A program made the position numbers and the translations under genes. From Lepidurus packardi (taxonomy: Eukaryota > Arthropoda > Branchiopoda > Notostraca > Triopsidae), in assembly GCA_023053545.1 (NCBI GenBank), contig JAKZAN010000005.1, positions 9,300,001 through 9,364,000 on the forward strand: a DNA stretch of 64,000 bases, written 5' to 3'. Within the stretch, counting starts at the first letter, position 1. The number at the start of each line of letters is the position of its first letter. The notes under the pieces are model-generated. The model was not told the origin of the DNA and did no database searches. It saw only the letters and a program-made list of their open reading frames with translations. This document shows positions 46,001 through 59,543 of this stretch, piece after piece.

Positions 46001-49000
46001 ATAAAAACGCCATCTCCACGATCAATACCGTTGCCTTCACGGATGTACAAGCCCAATGTCTGTCCTGGACGCTTTACAATTTCCACGAAATGGACGGCGT
46101 GCTTTGGGTCCTTTTTTTGGTCCATAGCAGAAAATCCCCAAAGAATAAGAGAACAATGTAAGCTCAAGTAGAAGAATTATTTATACATTTATTTATTGAT
46201 AAATTCTTGTTTATCTAGAGTCTTTTGAAACCTGTAGTGTTAAGAAGCGGCGTGCAGCTTCGGAAGCAGTGCGCCCCATATGCCGCGGGTCCAATAAGCG
46301 GACTAGCATGTCTCCACGTCGTTCGACAGCATCCAAAGCTGCAGCGGTGGTTGCGTCGTGGTCGTTTTCTATCGTCTCCAATTGCCGGAAAATCTCCGTG
46401 GAAATTCCGCTGACCTATGCAAAAAGAGGAAGAAGATTGAAAAGCAGGTTGCTATAGTTCCGTCAAATGGCTACGATATAATCATCTAAGTCGAGGAAGT
46501 TTTATTCTTCAAGGCTTACGACTCTTGTCGTTATTTTTGCAACAGGAGCCTCTTTCAAAATTACTTGTTTGCAGTGAACAAAGATTCCGCAACTGACTTG
46601 AGACATGTCATTCCAAAAATTTCCCGAGGGGGAAGTTAAATTATCATTGGCTCCAAATATAAAAAATATTTAATCAAACAAGTTTACATTAGATTATAAA
46701 TTAAGTTTAGGTTGCGTAATTCATAACTGCGCTTACTTTAGAGAAATTTTTAGATTAAATGAGCTTGAAATAGAGAAATATTATTCAAGTTAATTTTTAA
46801 GGGAACTCCAGGTTCAAGATTGAATAATTCGCGTAACTCGCTCCCTAAAGTTGCACAGCTTGAATTCTATGTAAATTGGTACCTTGGAATTTAATGCTAA
46901 TATACATAATGAGGACAAGGAGGCACACAGTTGGCTTTCTTCTCTTCAAGAGTGCCATTAACTTCCTACACCACCTCCAGAAAGTTCGTTTATAGGCTTC
47001 TTATGTCTTATGTATTAAGGTGTGCATAATAATACTGTATACATAGAAAATACTAATAAATACAAGAAATAATTAAGTGCTATAAAAATCATTATCTCAT
47101 GTTGAAAAGTTTTACAAAAATCTTTACCTTTTTAAGGAAATTCCATAAAAATAATTGATGGCGTGCACGATTTTAAAGCCTCAACATTGTACCCACTATT
47201 ACTTTTACTATTCGCAGTTTTCACCAAATTCTAAAAAATTTCTGAATTTCAATTCAATAGTGAGTCTGAAGACTCATCATAACAACTCTTAACAACTGAG
47301 AGAAATTTCCAATAAACATTTTACTTGTATGCTCTGACCGTGATATTTTGCAGAAGCTCCGTAAAATCGTACGTTGATTCGACACATAAAATTTGGTAAA
47401 AAAGCGAGCATGCCAGTGACGTTCCCTATTTTTTCGTTTTATTTGTTATAAGTATATAGAGAGTTATACATGTGTCCCCCTTGTACGGCTCTGAAATAGG
47501 GAGAAAATGCTACGTCTCTTTATGTTGCTACTCCGTTAAAATGTTTATCGCTTGACACCTGCCTACTTGAGTGAACGGGCGTCATTTGAAAAAGTCTCGA
47601 ACAAGTACGGGTTGGGGTGGCATAGTATACTTATGTTTAAAGATACGAGAGGAGAAAAAAAAATATGTTTACTTTGCGGAAGTCGCTTTGGACGACCATG
47701 GAGGGCGGTTCGCGCGGTCTGCTGCCCGTCATGGGATGCGGCTGCTGTGAAGGTAAGGGCGCTGCAGTAGTGGGGGCGGAGCCTTGGCCAGGCCCGGGGC
47801 CGGGTCCGGGGCCGGGGGTGGACGACGCCGTGGAACTGCCTTGCCGCCGAGGACTGGCCGCCATCTCCGCACTCTGCTCCCGTCCCTCCTAATGAAATGG
47901 GAATATAAAAAATGTGTTAAAAAATGCACCAGCAGCCAGACAAGACAAACACCAGAACCCCTCTTTTGCCTCCCCAGAAAAGATAAGGGTTTGGCGGAGG
48001 AAATAGAAAAACAGTTGGCTGTCTAGCTTAATGAACCAAGCGTTCCTCCGCAATCGTTCCCAACGGACGTACTGCTTTCCAGGATCGCCAGATCTTCATG
48101 GTGACACAATTCTTTAGGGGTGAAATTCCTTCAGGGATGGGATTCATAAGCACGAGAAATTGGCTAAGAGCTGGAGCTACGTAAGTAACTCGCTAAAGAC
48201 TGTCAGAAACGTAACTTGAGGGGGCTAAACGAAGGAATATAAAGGGCGCAAACGCGATATATGAGTAACGTCTTTGCGTTGGCATGGCGGTGTCCATGAT
48301 TCACTTTCCCATTGCATGAGCGAATTCGATGCTACTTTGTTTTATTTCCATTTTTTAAAAATTGTATTTGTCCATATTTTAAGTTTTACTTGTCATTTTT
48401 TTGGGGTGGGAGTCTGACAAAAGGTTGCGAAAGTAGCAAAGCTGCAGAGACATCCAAACATCCTTTCGAATTAGAGAATTCCTAAAAGACGTAGGATGAA
48501 AGATACCCACTTCGAGATTTATATTTTCTCTCCACTATGTTACATTCTGATAGGTAGAAGGTTGTTTTTTTTATTGGAAAGGCATTTAGGTGCGAGATAA
48601 GGTGGTAGAGTACGGACTACCCAAAGGAGGAAGAAACAATTCTCATCGTTTCTAATTTCCCCCTAAGTTTTGCGAAAACTAATTAAAAGTAAATTCGATT
48701 TTAAAATGTTGGAAAGGAAGTGTAGTTTGTAGAGACTAGGTAGAGAGGTACCTACTACAAGAGAACGAGAAGAAGTCTTCTGTTTTTTACTTTGTTTAAA
48801 GTGATGGTACGTAAGCTGAAAGGATTTATGTTACTGTGGACATTCTTTCCCGTGGGAAGTGGGTGGGCCGAAGTCGAGGGTGCGGATAGTGGGTACGATA
48901 GTTGGAAGAATACAATTCAAGATAGCATGAAGACAAAAGGTCAGAAGGTTATGGGGTGTGGGGGTATGCTGTGAGAACGAGTGGGTGAGTGTGTGGGTGC

Positions 49001-52000
49001 TGGACGGTAAGCTTTAAAAGAAAAAGGGTACCAAAAAAATAGATAAAAAGAAAAGAGTAGCCGGGCAGATAAAAGGTCATCTATAGGACAAATGCTGTAA
49101 TCCAGACGATTTAACATGGATTTCTAACGGATCCTGCCAGGCTATACGTCGACTATACATGGGGGTAAGTTTCCCAAAGCCAGCGAGCGAACGGCTCCAG
49201 TCAGGCTAGCTTTGGGAGCTGGCAGACTGAGGCGATAATCGATAGTAACAAGACTTGGGTATGGGTAGTTGTATAGTGTTGGTACCTAAATTAAGGAGGG
49301 TTGAGGGAAAAATGGAGGCGGGGTTTAAAAGTTTGGAGGTTTAAATTGGAAACCAATTTCGGGGCTGGGAGGCGTGGCTTGATGTTATAAATGTGGCGCT
49401 AGAAAGCGTTGTAGGTCATAAAAAGGCGTGGTTATCGCTTTGGTCTTAGTGTTTACTACAGTATAGCCACCTCCCTTTCCACCATATAACCTCCCCTCCC
49501 CACACGTCATTTATATAGAGGGTTATGATTTCGGGGTATTGTTAATGCGAGGTCTAGTTTATGGCTCAATGGTGAGTTTTTTTTGGCGCAAACATGCATC
49601 ATAAGCCATGTTGACAAGGAGGAGCGGCTCGTTTTGGGTAGCTTTGGACTGGGAATCGATATCAAAACAGTTGCGTTCATTCCACATGAATGGAACACAG
49701 TCGGGTTTTTGTGGGGAGGGTGCACACGGGACCACAAAAACCGCCTTTTCCTGAGCTCCAAAAGGCTTGCAAATGACTCGCAGTTCTTCTCTTTTCGCTT
49801 TTCTCCACGCTTTCAGTTTTACCAGCAGATTTAGATCAGAAAAGGGAGGAAATCGTACTGAAATCGAAACTTGAAGCAAAGGTTCCCAGGGTCTGTAGAC
49901 TCTTCAGACAAGCCATAAAAGGAAGTCCACAAAAACAAGAGATTTCACGATTGAAAAGGCTGCATGTAAATAGGTGGATTCTCGCAGCACTTTGTAGTAG
50001 AAGTATCGAGTTGCCAGTTACCCATTCACTAACGAAAATGGCATGCGATTACATATTTGTGTCGTGACTAGTAATATAAATGTTGTGAGGACTACTTAAA
50101 CGAATGCTTTGTCGTGAAAAGCCTACGCCAACATTGATTGGCTAATTTTCGTAGCTGTAACCAGTGTAACCTCATTTGAAACGTCATTACCAATGTTTTT
50201 AGTGACTTAGTTATAGCGACGAAGCATGCACAACGTTCTTTATCTAAGTCGCAGAAATGTGACAATTTCCAGCCTGCTTCATCTAGAATTTTCTCCGCTA
50301 GATGACGTCATTCCGGTGCAGTGAGAAGCAATCATCCGACTCCCTTAATTTCATGCTCTAACAAAAGTTAGTACAATGGTCCCCTTCACGATTTCAGCAG
50401 AAGTTTTAGTTAGCTTTACAAATTACAGAGCTACAGCCCCGCAAAATTCCAAAAGGGGCGGGGCTACAAAACTCCACAATTACAATACTCTACAGTTAAT
50501 ATCTCGGTTCCTCTTCGTGAGAAAAATATGACGTTTTCACCAAACCTTGTACCTTGACTTGCATTATGAAAGTATAGCTATCAGTTCTCGAGTTTCTAGA
50601 TAGCTTAACCTTTTTCAACACGAGATTACTGGTGAAACCTGTAATCGCGTTTTCCTCTACTCTTTTTCTCCTTTTATAAGAGCCCTGGTAAATTCTGTTC
50701 CAGAAATTTCATTTGCATTGTTGGGAAGCCCGCACGTTTTTTCTTCTCCTTCAAACCTTCGTGAGAATTTTCATGGAAGAAAACCACCATATAGCCGCGC
50801 CCCCTTTTCTGGTTCTACTCTCTTTTCGGGGAAGAAGGCCCATAGAGAACCTCCTTTGCGTGTTCGGGATGCACGATTTAAGGCCATCAGGCTGAACGGA
50901 AGGCAATAGCTTTTTGAAGCAATGGCATCTACAAGATCAGTCCATCCCTTCCTTTTTATGCCCCCACGAAAGAAGAAGTGGGGGCAAAAAAAGAGGAAAA
51001 ACGACCTAACAAACTCTCTGCTCTGCTATAAGCAAAACGGAAGGAAGGAAGCAAGCAAGCTCCCAGGCGAAGAAAAAAAAATTCTTAAAAAAGAAGAGAA
51101 AAGAAACGGAAGGAGGCTCATGCATGGGCCGTATTGATCTAACAAGGACCACACCTTAGTTCTTCGGCTGTTGGTGCCGGAGAGCTCTTGAGTAGTTGCT
51201 CCTCCAGCTTTGGGGGATCCGGTGAAAAATTGATGCAGGAGCGACCCTGGACCGTGCAGTTTGGATTTCATGACTCGAAAAATATTTTTTTTCCGGGCAC
51301 AGCCAAACCAATTTTCAGCACACAAATTTCCCCTCTCCCCGACTTAAAAGCGTAAAATCTTTTTCATATTTTTCTTTGCCCAGTATTCAAACTTCGCAGT
51401 TTGGTGAAGCCATGCTGGAATTTCACGCACTTTTTTTAAGTTTTGGAAGCGAAGCAAGCAGCAAAAAGCAAAAAGGAAGGATTTTCAAATAAGCGGATCA
51501 AACTTGGCGTGTGTGTGTGCGTGGGTTTTTAAGTAAAACTGAGATTATACGTCACTTGGAATTTTATTCCACATTTCTTGGCCGATTTTTTAAGGGATTA
51601 CATGCGGGTTAAAGGGAAGAGCTTCACTACCCACTTTGTCATCTTGGCCGAGTGGAATCTTGCAGAACCATCGGTCAAAAGGGATTCGGCGACACTTGCC
51701 CACGTCGCACATGACATTCGCGCTTTGGTTAAGAAATTCCGGGGGCTCACTCAACAATTTCCGTGCTCTAAATCCATTTCGTAGGCTTTTTTCTGATACA
51801 ATTCCTTCCGTATCAATCACCCACTTGGAAGAATTCCACGTTTTTTTGCTGTTTCAAGTGGCAGTGGCGGAATCAAAACCAAGCGCCCGGTGCCAAGAAA
51901 GGGGCAAAAGAAGTGGCGAAAACTAACACGCCTACTTTAAGGAAAGTACCCGAATCCCCGTGGATTTTACGACGTACACATTTGCCAGCAACCCCGTAAA

Positions 52001-54287
52001 GGGCAAAGAAAAATAGGGAAAAACACACAGAGGGAGACCACCGGCACGACGCCAAAGAATTGCCGAGCTGCTGCGGCCGCTGCTGGCCGAAGGATGAGGT
52101 TTTGGCCCTAGCCGAACGTTAGCGAAGGAGGCGGGGCCTCGAGAAACTGGGGGTTCCGGACACCCCGTTTCACCCTCTTCTCCCCTTTAGCAATAGGGGG
52201 TGTAGAAGAAGTGAGTGTGTGGGGGATTCGCTTGTTGCCTTCCCAAGCGGTGGCGGGGGGTTTCTCTGCTTCTCGATTCCAGAGATCGATGTGTCGTGAA
52301 ATTTTATCCCAGCATCGCCACCCCCCAACCTTACTGATAATCTTCTTTTTTAAACAGAAAAAAATATTGAGAGGTTAGAGTAATTTTTTGTTTGGGGCCC
52401 TCAACTTTGGTTAATTATTTGGGTAATTATTGTTTATTTCTTAATGGGAGTGGAAATGGAATGCACGAGGTAGGCGGGGCAATAAGCATGGCGTGTTACG
52501 TTCTCACGCAGTACGGAAGAACACGCCCCTTACGCACACGCAAAGTTAGTAGCTGCGTTTATTTTTTGTGGACACCTTGCAACGCTTTGCGCCCACTCTG
52601 CACCTCTTATTTTTATTGTAAGTCCTTTCGGATGGTTCTTATTAAGAGGTAGAAAGATGGGGTCGAAAGATATGGGCGCAGGATGCTGACCGACGCAGAA
52701 TTGGTAACACCACTTTGAAAAATTATTTTCCTATTTATTGTATACTTTACTTAGGAGGACTGGGTTCTTCCCAATGAGTTACAACTTACAATTAGAATTA
52801 GAAATTAGACAGTAAAATCATCAAGAGATACTGTGTTGCGTCCAAGTTTGGTTTCGTAGAAAAATTTCTTCGGCATAAATAATACTTCCGCAGACTTGGT
52901 TCAGAGGCATTCTGTATTGGAAGATTTTTCGACAGTCATTCTTTGTGTAGACATGGATGCAGAAATATATGCATGAAGTTTTTCGGCAATAACATATGCA
53001 AGACTTTGGCTGATAAAAAAGAAATCAGCAGATATCTTCCGCAGATATGTCTTCAGAGATTTCTCTTGAAAGTATTTCTTCTGAAGAGGGTGTACCAATG
53101 GCAAGGAGAGGAAGACGTGCCAGCGTCGACGGCGACGGAGATCAATACGGGAGCTCGGAATGAGGGCGTCGCATAAATGGAGGAAAACGGGGGATGGAGA
53201 GTAGAAAGAAAGAGGGATAGGGAGAGAAAAAGGGAAGCAAGGGAAATACAAATGAGAAGGATGAAGCTAGCGACTTTCGTTTTTATTTTTCCAAGTTTTT
53301 CGTCAGTAAACAAGAGAACCGAGCCAGACATTGCTTTGCGGAGAAAGATCGCAAATCCAAGAGAGTAAATATCTGTTTCTCCTCTTTGAAGAAGGCTTGG
53401 ACGGGATTAGAGACGCAGAGGATGCCACTAGATGGCATGTGAGAAAAATTTGAAACAGCACAGCTGCGCTTCTAAGCCCCCCGCTAGACAAAAATGAGTC
53501 CTTTTGGGGGCAGTTATGAAGGATATTAGACACCATTGGACAGCCGTTATGACCCAAACGTGCGAAACTAAGCGAATGTTGATACTTCGTAGAGACTGTG
53601 AAGTTTTTCATCCCCTAGAACAGCTTTGAGCTAATGGATCCCTGGGCTGTTGACCATCTTTCTTTGGGTCCGAACATTTATGCTTATCCTTGTGGGTAAA
53701 GGAAGGAGGGAAAGTAACTATCTTTAATGGATTCCAAGACGAGAGATTGCTGTCTCTTTTCTTTACCTCCGATAGATTTTTTCTCATTTTTTCTCATTCT
53801 TAATCGTGCTTCTGTATAAAATAATCAAAGGAACAATTCTGGACAAACATATACACCGAGGACTTTTCTGCTTAAGAGTAATAATCATATAATTATAGAT
53901 TTACATTCATTTTAAATAGAACTTGGTCCAGATACAGTTGCATTTCTGAGGCTGTGATTCTGAGCGGTGAAAGACTACTCCGACTAGGCTAAATAGGCTA
54001 TTTTAATCGCAGTCTTTAACCTTTGTTACCGCATTTGAAATTCCTTTATTTTTGCACAACTTTGTTATTACAACACGAAGTATATCTTGTAGATTTCTAC
54101 AATTTTTTTTTTATTAAACTCTTAATTCAAATGTTTACCTTTTTCCTGCCACAGCAAAGCATATCGGGACTGGGGCGGTCCTCCGGGTCAGGTCTGACCG
54201 CAGGAATTGGGGGACCAGGACGCCGTCTTCGGGCGTCAGGAGCAGCCACCATGGAGTGCCTTCCGTTTTGAGGGCCAACGCTGCAAT
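40063..54287 (-). CDS. syd-1: SYD-1 (RhoGAP100F) synapse-assembly RhoGAP with PDZ and C2 domains
   Basis: SYD-1 recruits presynaptic active-zone proteins and acts on Rho-family GTPases. Minus-strand exons are 54287-54139, 47888-47673, 46414-46232, 46110-45952, 44843-43298, 43223-43045, 42835-42637, 42556-42144, 42031-41528, 41304-41109 and 41003-40063. They encode about 1560 residues, and the start is upstream of the first listed exon (which enters in phase 1). Domains in order: a basic N-terminus (DMLCCGRKK), [16 protein letters not shown], then PDZ ([40 protein letters not shown]). A long disordered Ser/Pro/Arg region follows, then [17 protein letters not shown]2 is [14 protein letters not shown] with [11 protein letters not shown], and RhoGAP is [15 protein letters not shown] with [15 protein letters not shown]. 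The arginine finger in GLYRLCG is present, as are [14 protein letters not shown] and [10 protein letters not shown]. The order matches invertebrate SYD-1. The last exon has two competing acceptors. Introns of 1.1-6.3 kb near the 5' end contrast with the compact neighbours. Confidence 0.92.
41003..41010 (-). other. Tandem splice acceptor of the last SYD-1 exon
   Basis: The minus strand reads TAG then ACAG, giving two AG sites four bases apart. The upstream site (exon from 41007) gives [15 protein letters not shown].. and ends at a stop at 40729-40727 after 92 codons. The downstream site (exon from 41003) gives [14 protein letters not shown].. and stays open for 312 codons to ..[11 protein letters not shown]. 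Both join the upstream exon (phase 1) without error. Confidence 0.7.
47889..54138 (-). other. Large 6.3 kb intron of SYD-1
   Basis: I saw no nested gene in this intron. It alternates A+T-rich DNA with G-rich patches (52040-52300), purine runs (51040-51115, 53165-53250) and short low-complexity repeats. Open frames found here lack domain features. Confidence 0.45.
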
Positions 54288-57200
54288 CTGGCGGGATAAA
54301 AACAAACTTATTACTGTTTATGCATTTATTTTTTTATTTATTTTAGTTTATGTTTGGTTCCGAGTTGAAAACCATAGAAAGCATTTATTATATTACCATT
54401 TACGAGTACAAACATAGCAGTATTTGTTTAGGAATGGAAGGAAATAGAAGGTAGTTACGGGGCTTCAAAAGGCTACGCCCACCCTGACTATATAACGACC
54501 AGGGATTGTTCTGCTCCTGATGAGAAAAGCATCAAATTACAGACTTGTGTTTGCCTTTAGCAGGAAATGGTCCAGAATAAGGCTTCTTTTGGTTTGTTTC
54601 ATCTAATTTGCGATATGTAATGAAGCTTACTAATGTTTCTTATAAAGAAAAGCTTTAAGTTTGCTGCATTAGAAGTCATTGCAATTCTATTAAAAGTTTC
54701 CTGCGTAATGTACTATCGAAAAACTAAAGCCTAATCAAAACACTTTGCATCGTGGTTTAATTGAAACTAATCGTTCTTTAATTGCTACAGTTAATCAGTT
54801 TGGAATATTAATAATATTTTCGTTGAAAGATTCCATACGGCATTATTATCCGATGTAAAATTTCTAAGGCAACTGTTAGATTAAAACTTAAACAAATAAT
54901 TACCTAATTAATTCATAAATAATTCAAGAGCGATACTTTAATTCACTAAAAAAATATTTTCTACGGTCGCAGTCATTTGAGAATCTCGTAAAACTTTCTT
55001 TTTAACAGACAAGTTTTTGTTCAAAGTTTGCAGAAGTCATTGGCTAATGTCTTGTTAAAACCTGCGTACACTGTCCAGATTGCTAATATGTGTTGCCAAA
55101 AGAAAATCTGAAAATGTATCATTTCAATTCTAAAGCTTTTTGTTCACTTTGCTTTCATTTTGCTGTTGTTAATTCTGCGATTTTTGAATAAACTTCAGCA
55201 AAACATTCCCATTTTTGAGCGAAACAACAGTTGTAGATCTACTAAGAATTTCTTTCCTTCATGGGTCGACGGGAGAAAGAAATTGCGAGGTACGTGAGGA
55301 GATTTCCGAGTTACGGTCTGCTGAGGCGTTTTTAATGACCTCTACATGAGATCCTTGTACTAACCCTTAACCATTTACGAGCATGGACGTCCCGTTTGTT
55401 TGCTTACCATCAACTTTTCTCTTTCCTTCTTTTCTTATCACCCTCAAAACCCAACGACGAAAATGCCCATGAAATAAGGTGCAATTTCATTACCTCTCAT
55501 TCTATTTAGCCCTTGTTTCTTTAAGAGTTCACCCCTTTAAGCCTCTTAACTCCTTTCCAACCCCCTTAACCTCCCCCTAGTGCAACTTTTAAGCCGACAA
55601 GAGGCAGAATTACGTGACCCACAGCTCCTTTCTTCGTTCTTGTTTCGGCGGCCTTAATGAAGCTTCACCGGATACATTCCTTTTTTTTAAGCCTATTACA
55701 ATACCTTGATCTCGTTCCATGTCGTGTATACTACGAGAAGGCAGACAACAAATTAAGCCAAAAATTCCGGTACGGAAGTTGGTTTCTCCTCTTTTTCTGT
55801 TTTTTACCCTCCCTAATCCAGGTAGAAACGTATTGGATTTGGCCACGCCTTAATTAACTAGACTAAATTTGTAACTTTCTTCCCTTTTTAGGGGGGTCAT
55901 TGGGTTGTCTGGACAAGAAGCTATAGAAAAAGAAAATGAAGATACGGCAGGTTATCGATCGTTATTTTGGCCTAGGAACGAGCACAAAAAGCTGAAAAGC
56001 GAACAGATGTACTCTACAGCGACTTGAGCAGAAACCCCAATCTGGGCCCTTTGGGGATAAAATATTGGGTAAGGGTACCAAACATCCAATCCAGAACGCA
56101 GCAAAGGACAAGTTTCTCATCACCACAGCTTTTATTAGCCGCCTCTCAGCACCTGTTCGGGTAATTCCAAGACTTGGAACCGCTTTCCCTTCAAGAAGAC
56201 ATCAGGCCTTTGCTTATATGCTCATAAACAAAGATATATACATTTTGGATAAACTGTCTCTTTGGGAAGGAAGCGAGGGGTCCAAGCAAATCAGAGGCTG
56301 AAATAGGGGGAGGAGGCGGAAAGATATCAGCAGCCGAATTGCATCTTTCCATCATCCTTAATTCGTCCATTTCTGTCTGTTCCAGAACGAGAGAGTATGT
56401 TTATGTTACGTTCCTTGACCTCCTCTAGCATCTCTGCTCCGCTTGCTCCCTAACCCCCCTTTTGCCCTCAGGCTGGATTGCCGTTAGTAACCAGATATTG
56501 TGATGTCTGAATTGTGTTTTTTTGTGGGCCTCAACTCGCTTTTCAACTGGATTTGGACATTTACAAATTATGAAACACTTGTCTTCTAGGACAGGCTAGA
56601 TTTCAAATGAAACACATATTTTATCAACACTTAAGTTATGAAATTGTAAACATTGCGCGTCTCCATCTGTGGGCATTTTAATAATTAGAATTAAATTTGT
56701 ACTCGAAACATGTGCCGTTAGCACGGAAGAATAACTTAAAGCTAACAAAAGATTCAAGATAACATATTTCGACGTTACAACTTTGAATTCATGTGCAGAG
56801 ATTCCGTAATGAGTCTAGACATTCTGAAGCAATGTCTGGAATCTTTAGGGAATTTATAAAAAATACTAACTAGTTCTCTAAAAGTAAAGTAACCCACAGA
56901 AATGCTTAAGTAATTTGCAGGAATGAGGTAATTTCTAATAAATCATTTTGGTTACAATAATAAGTATAACATGAATCCAACAGTGTTATAGTATGTAGAA
57001 ATGTTTAAGAAAGAAATAATTTTTTTTATCCTTTAGGCAGTTTGTACAGAATTACGAAAGAATTCTTAGGAATTCCAAATGAACGCCGTAAGGAAATTTA
57101 TAGAAGTCTGGCGAAGAAATACACCCCATCCCCACAAAAAAAAAAGCATTTGCGATAAGACTTTTCTTTTTTTGTCCAGAAACTTGCTCAAAAACTTACG

Positions 57201-57911
57201 TTCTTTTTTATTCTGGATAACGTTATGGGGCGTCTGGATAGTTTCATTAATCATAGGTTTTGTTCTTTTTTAGATTATTTTTAGGTTTTCAAATCAATGG
57301 CTTCTGGGGGACTATGGCTGTGGGCAGCGGAAAAAATATTACCTTTATCGACGCATGGAAGCTTGTGGTAGCCCTGATGGATGATGTGCAGCAGACATGT
57401 TTTTCGTTTTCACCCACACGACAACAAACACACTAGCTAGTAATACTTATAATTACTCTCCTTCCTCCTCAATAACACTCGTAGTACTTGGGGAGGTAGA
57501 TTTTTAGGCTTTGTACTTTCCTTCGCTTTTTTCTTTTTATTTATTTATTTTTCTTGGAATTTCATTTCAAATGTCAGTTTTTCCCCTTTTGTCTCCTTTT
57601 CGTTGAACTTGGCACCAAAAGCACTTCACAAACCCACAAAATTTGGGAGCTTGAGCAAGATTTATGGCTACAAAAGTATTTGCGGAGTGATAGTCAATAA
57701 ATTGGGAGGAACTTAACCGGACGTTGTTGAAGAAGTGGAAAATTAAGTTCTTTTCTTTTCTCTTCTTTACTTTCTAAGTACCTTTTTTTTGGTAGAAAAT
57801 TTAATGTAAAGATGAAAAAGGAAGTTATGCACTCAAGAATCACTTGACACAAATGGAGAAAGATTGGGGATAATTGTGGTCCCAAGTTTAGCGTACGTCA
57901 AGACGAAAAAC
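54288..57911. other. Gene-poor 3.6 kb upstream of the visible SYD-1 exons
   Basis: This is A+T-rich DNA, probably a further SYD-1 intron. No coding exon is convincing. A frame near 57300-57435 is open on the plus strand but ends quickly and has no matching splice partner. Confidence 0.4.
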
Positions 57912-58182
57912 TTGCACGTAATATAGGGGGAACTCTCCGACAATCCAGGGGCGCGACGCCACCGACGCCGCCGCTTTCAGCGTCGAGTCGACTGCCCTCG
58001 CCGTCCTTGGGACCCGCCGCTGGTGCAGTAGACGCGTGCTTGGTGGATATGGAACAGGGCCAGCAGGAGGGCACAACCCCTCTTTTCCACCCCCTTTAAC
58101 CCCCTAAAACTTTTGCCTCGTTGCTACCCTCCCCGCCACCTTATCTCCCTCTTTTTGCTTTGGGTTTAGCCCTTTTCTTACC
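57912..58182 (-). CDS. Possible 5' coding exon of SYD-1 (plus an upstream donor)
   Basis: On the minus strand a candidate exon runs from 58019 (acceptor GCACCAG) to 57912 or 57918, reading AAGPKDGEGSRLDAESGG and VAPLDCRRVPPIL. Both candidate ends leave phase 1, which is what the exon at 54287 needs. A strong donor GAGG|GTAAGA at 58182/58181, also phase 1, would feed this exon. The stretch is G+C-rich against A+T-rich surroundings, as SYD-1 N-terminal exons are. The donors GTTTTT/GTGCAA are weak, so this is tentative. Confidence 0.3.
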
Positions 58183-59543
58183 CTCGATCGATGGGGCCCT
58201 ATATCTCTCGCCCACCGACGCTACCGACGCTTGGCGTCTCTCTGTCCCTGGGACCTGCCTGCCAAAAACATGGAACGCGCCATACCACTGATACCCAACT
58301 GGAAGTTCTTTACATTCATCATAGGCCCAAGCGGCAACACGCAAAGGTACCAACATCCAAGAGCGGAAGAAGTGAAAGAAATTATAGCTTACTAAATATG
58401 TGGGGGATCAATTTGGGCAATCGAGGGGGTGGGGGTAGAATGAAAGGTTATGACCCCTATTAATTCCGCTACATTAAGACCCACTTAATTGTCATTCAGG
58501 CGGGAACGCGTCATTTGCAGACTAGGACATTCTAAAGTTTACGTGTTTTGTTCTTGCAACTTTGTCTAGTGGTCTTTTCAGTTATTGATTCGTTTTCTGT
58601 GCAAAACCTTTTTTTTTTAAAAAAAAGCTAGACAATGGTTTGGCTTTGGCAATGTTTTTGGCAATGTTTTGGCAAGGCTTTAAATTTCACCGCAAGGTTC
58701 ACTTGTAGTGTATGATAAAGAAAAGTAGAATTGACTACCAAATGATAAATGAACTGTGATAAACGCTGATGGAAAATGACTTCGGAGGATCAGAAGTTAT
58801 GTTAAGCCCCGCCCTTTCCTCCACTTTTAAAAAGCTTAAGAAATGCATTAGGGAGATATAATAGAAATCCGTACCCCGTTATTCGGGCACTCCTATCGCA
58901 TAACATTACTGGATGCTTATTAAGCTAGCAAGGAATGTTTAAAACATGCTACTGACTTTCCCGCGCTCCGTTACTGTTGACGCAGTATGTTACCACTGCC
59001 TCAATGGCTGACTTCCTTTCGAGTAGCCATTATTGCGGTTAACTAGTCTTCACGTCGAGGCTCATCCATATTTCTTTGGCTTATTGAAAATGGATCAGTA
59101 ATTACAACGCTTTGTCTTGTATCCGTAGCAAATGGGAACGTAATAAATTATAACAATAGGGCATCTATCAGCTGAATAATAAAGAAGCCACGTCCAGGCA
59201 AGATTTTCCCCAATACATTTCTCATGAGGTCTTTTCTCTTTGACACAATTTGTTTTATATTGAGCTCTCTGTGACATACTGAAAGGGAATTATTAAGTAA
59301 ACCCAATTATTTTTTTAATAACAAATAACCTACTTCAGTTATGCAGCTCTGTTATATTTATGATCAATTGCCTTGTCGTAAAATATTTCTTAACAATTGG
59401 AAAATTGAATTTGGCGCTGGCTAGGAATAGGAATCCCTCTCGATTGGAAGTTACCAGATTAAAGAATCGATTTTAAACTGAATAAACAAAACAGTCGAGC
59501 TTCAGCAGCGGTTAACTTGTTTTGTGGGAAAAGATCGAGTGCA
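58183..59543. other. Divergent spacer between SYD-1 5' region and DCAF15
   Basis: No gene is supported. Roughly 58190-58290 resembles 57950-58040 in short blocks (GTCCCA.GGACAG.., GCGTCGGTGGCGTC), suggesting an old local duplication. The right part should contain the DCAF15 promoter. Confidence 0.4.

Noticed and set aside
50922..51137. Lys-rich 71-codon open frame in the SYD-1 intron
   Set aside because: It derives from a purine-rich tract and lacks a domain or splice context.
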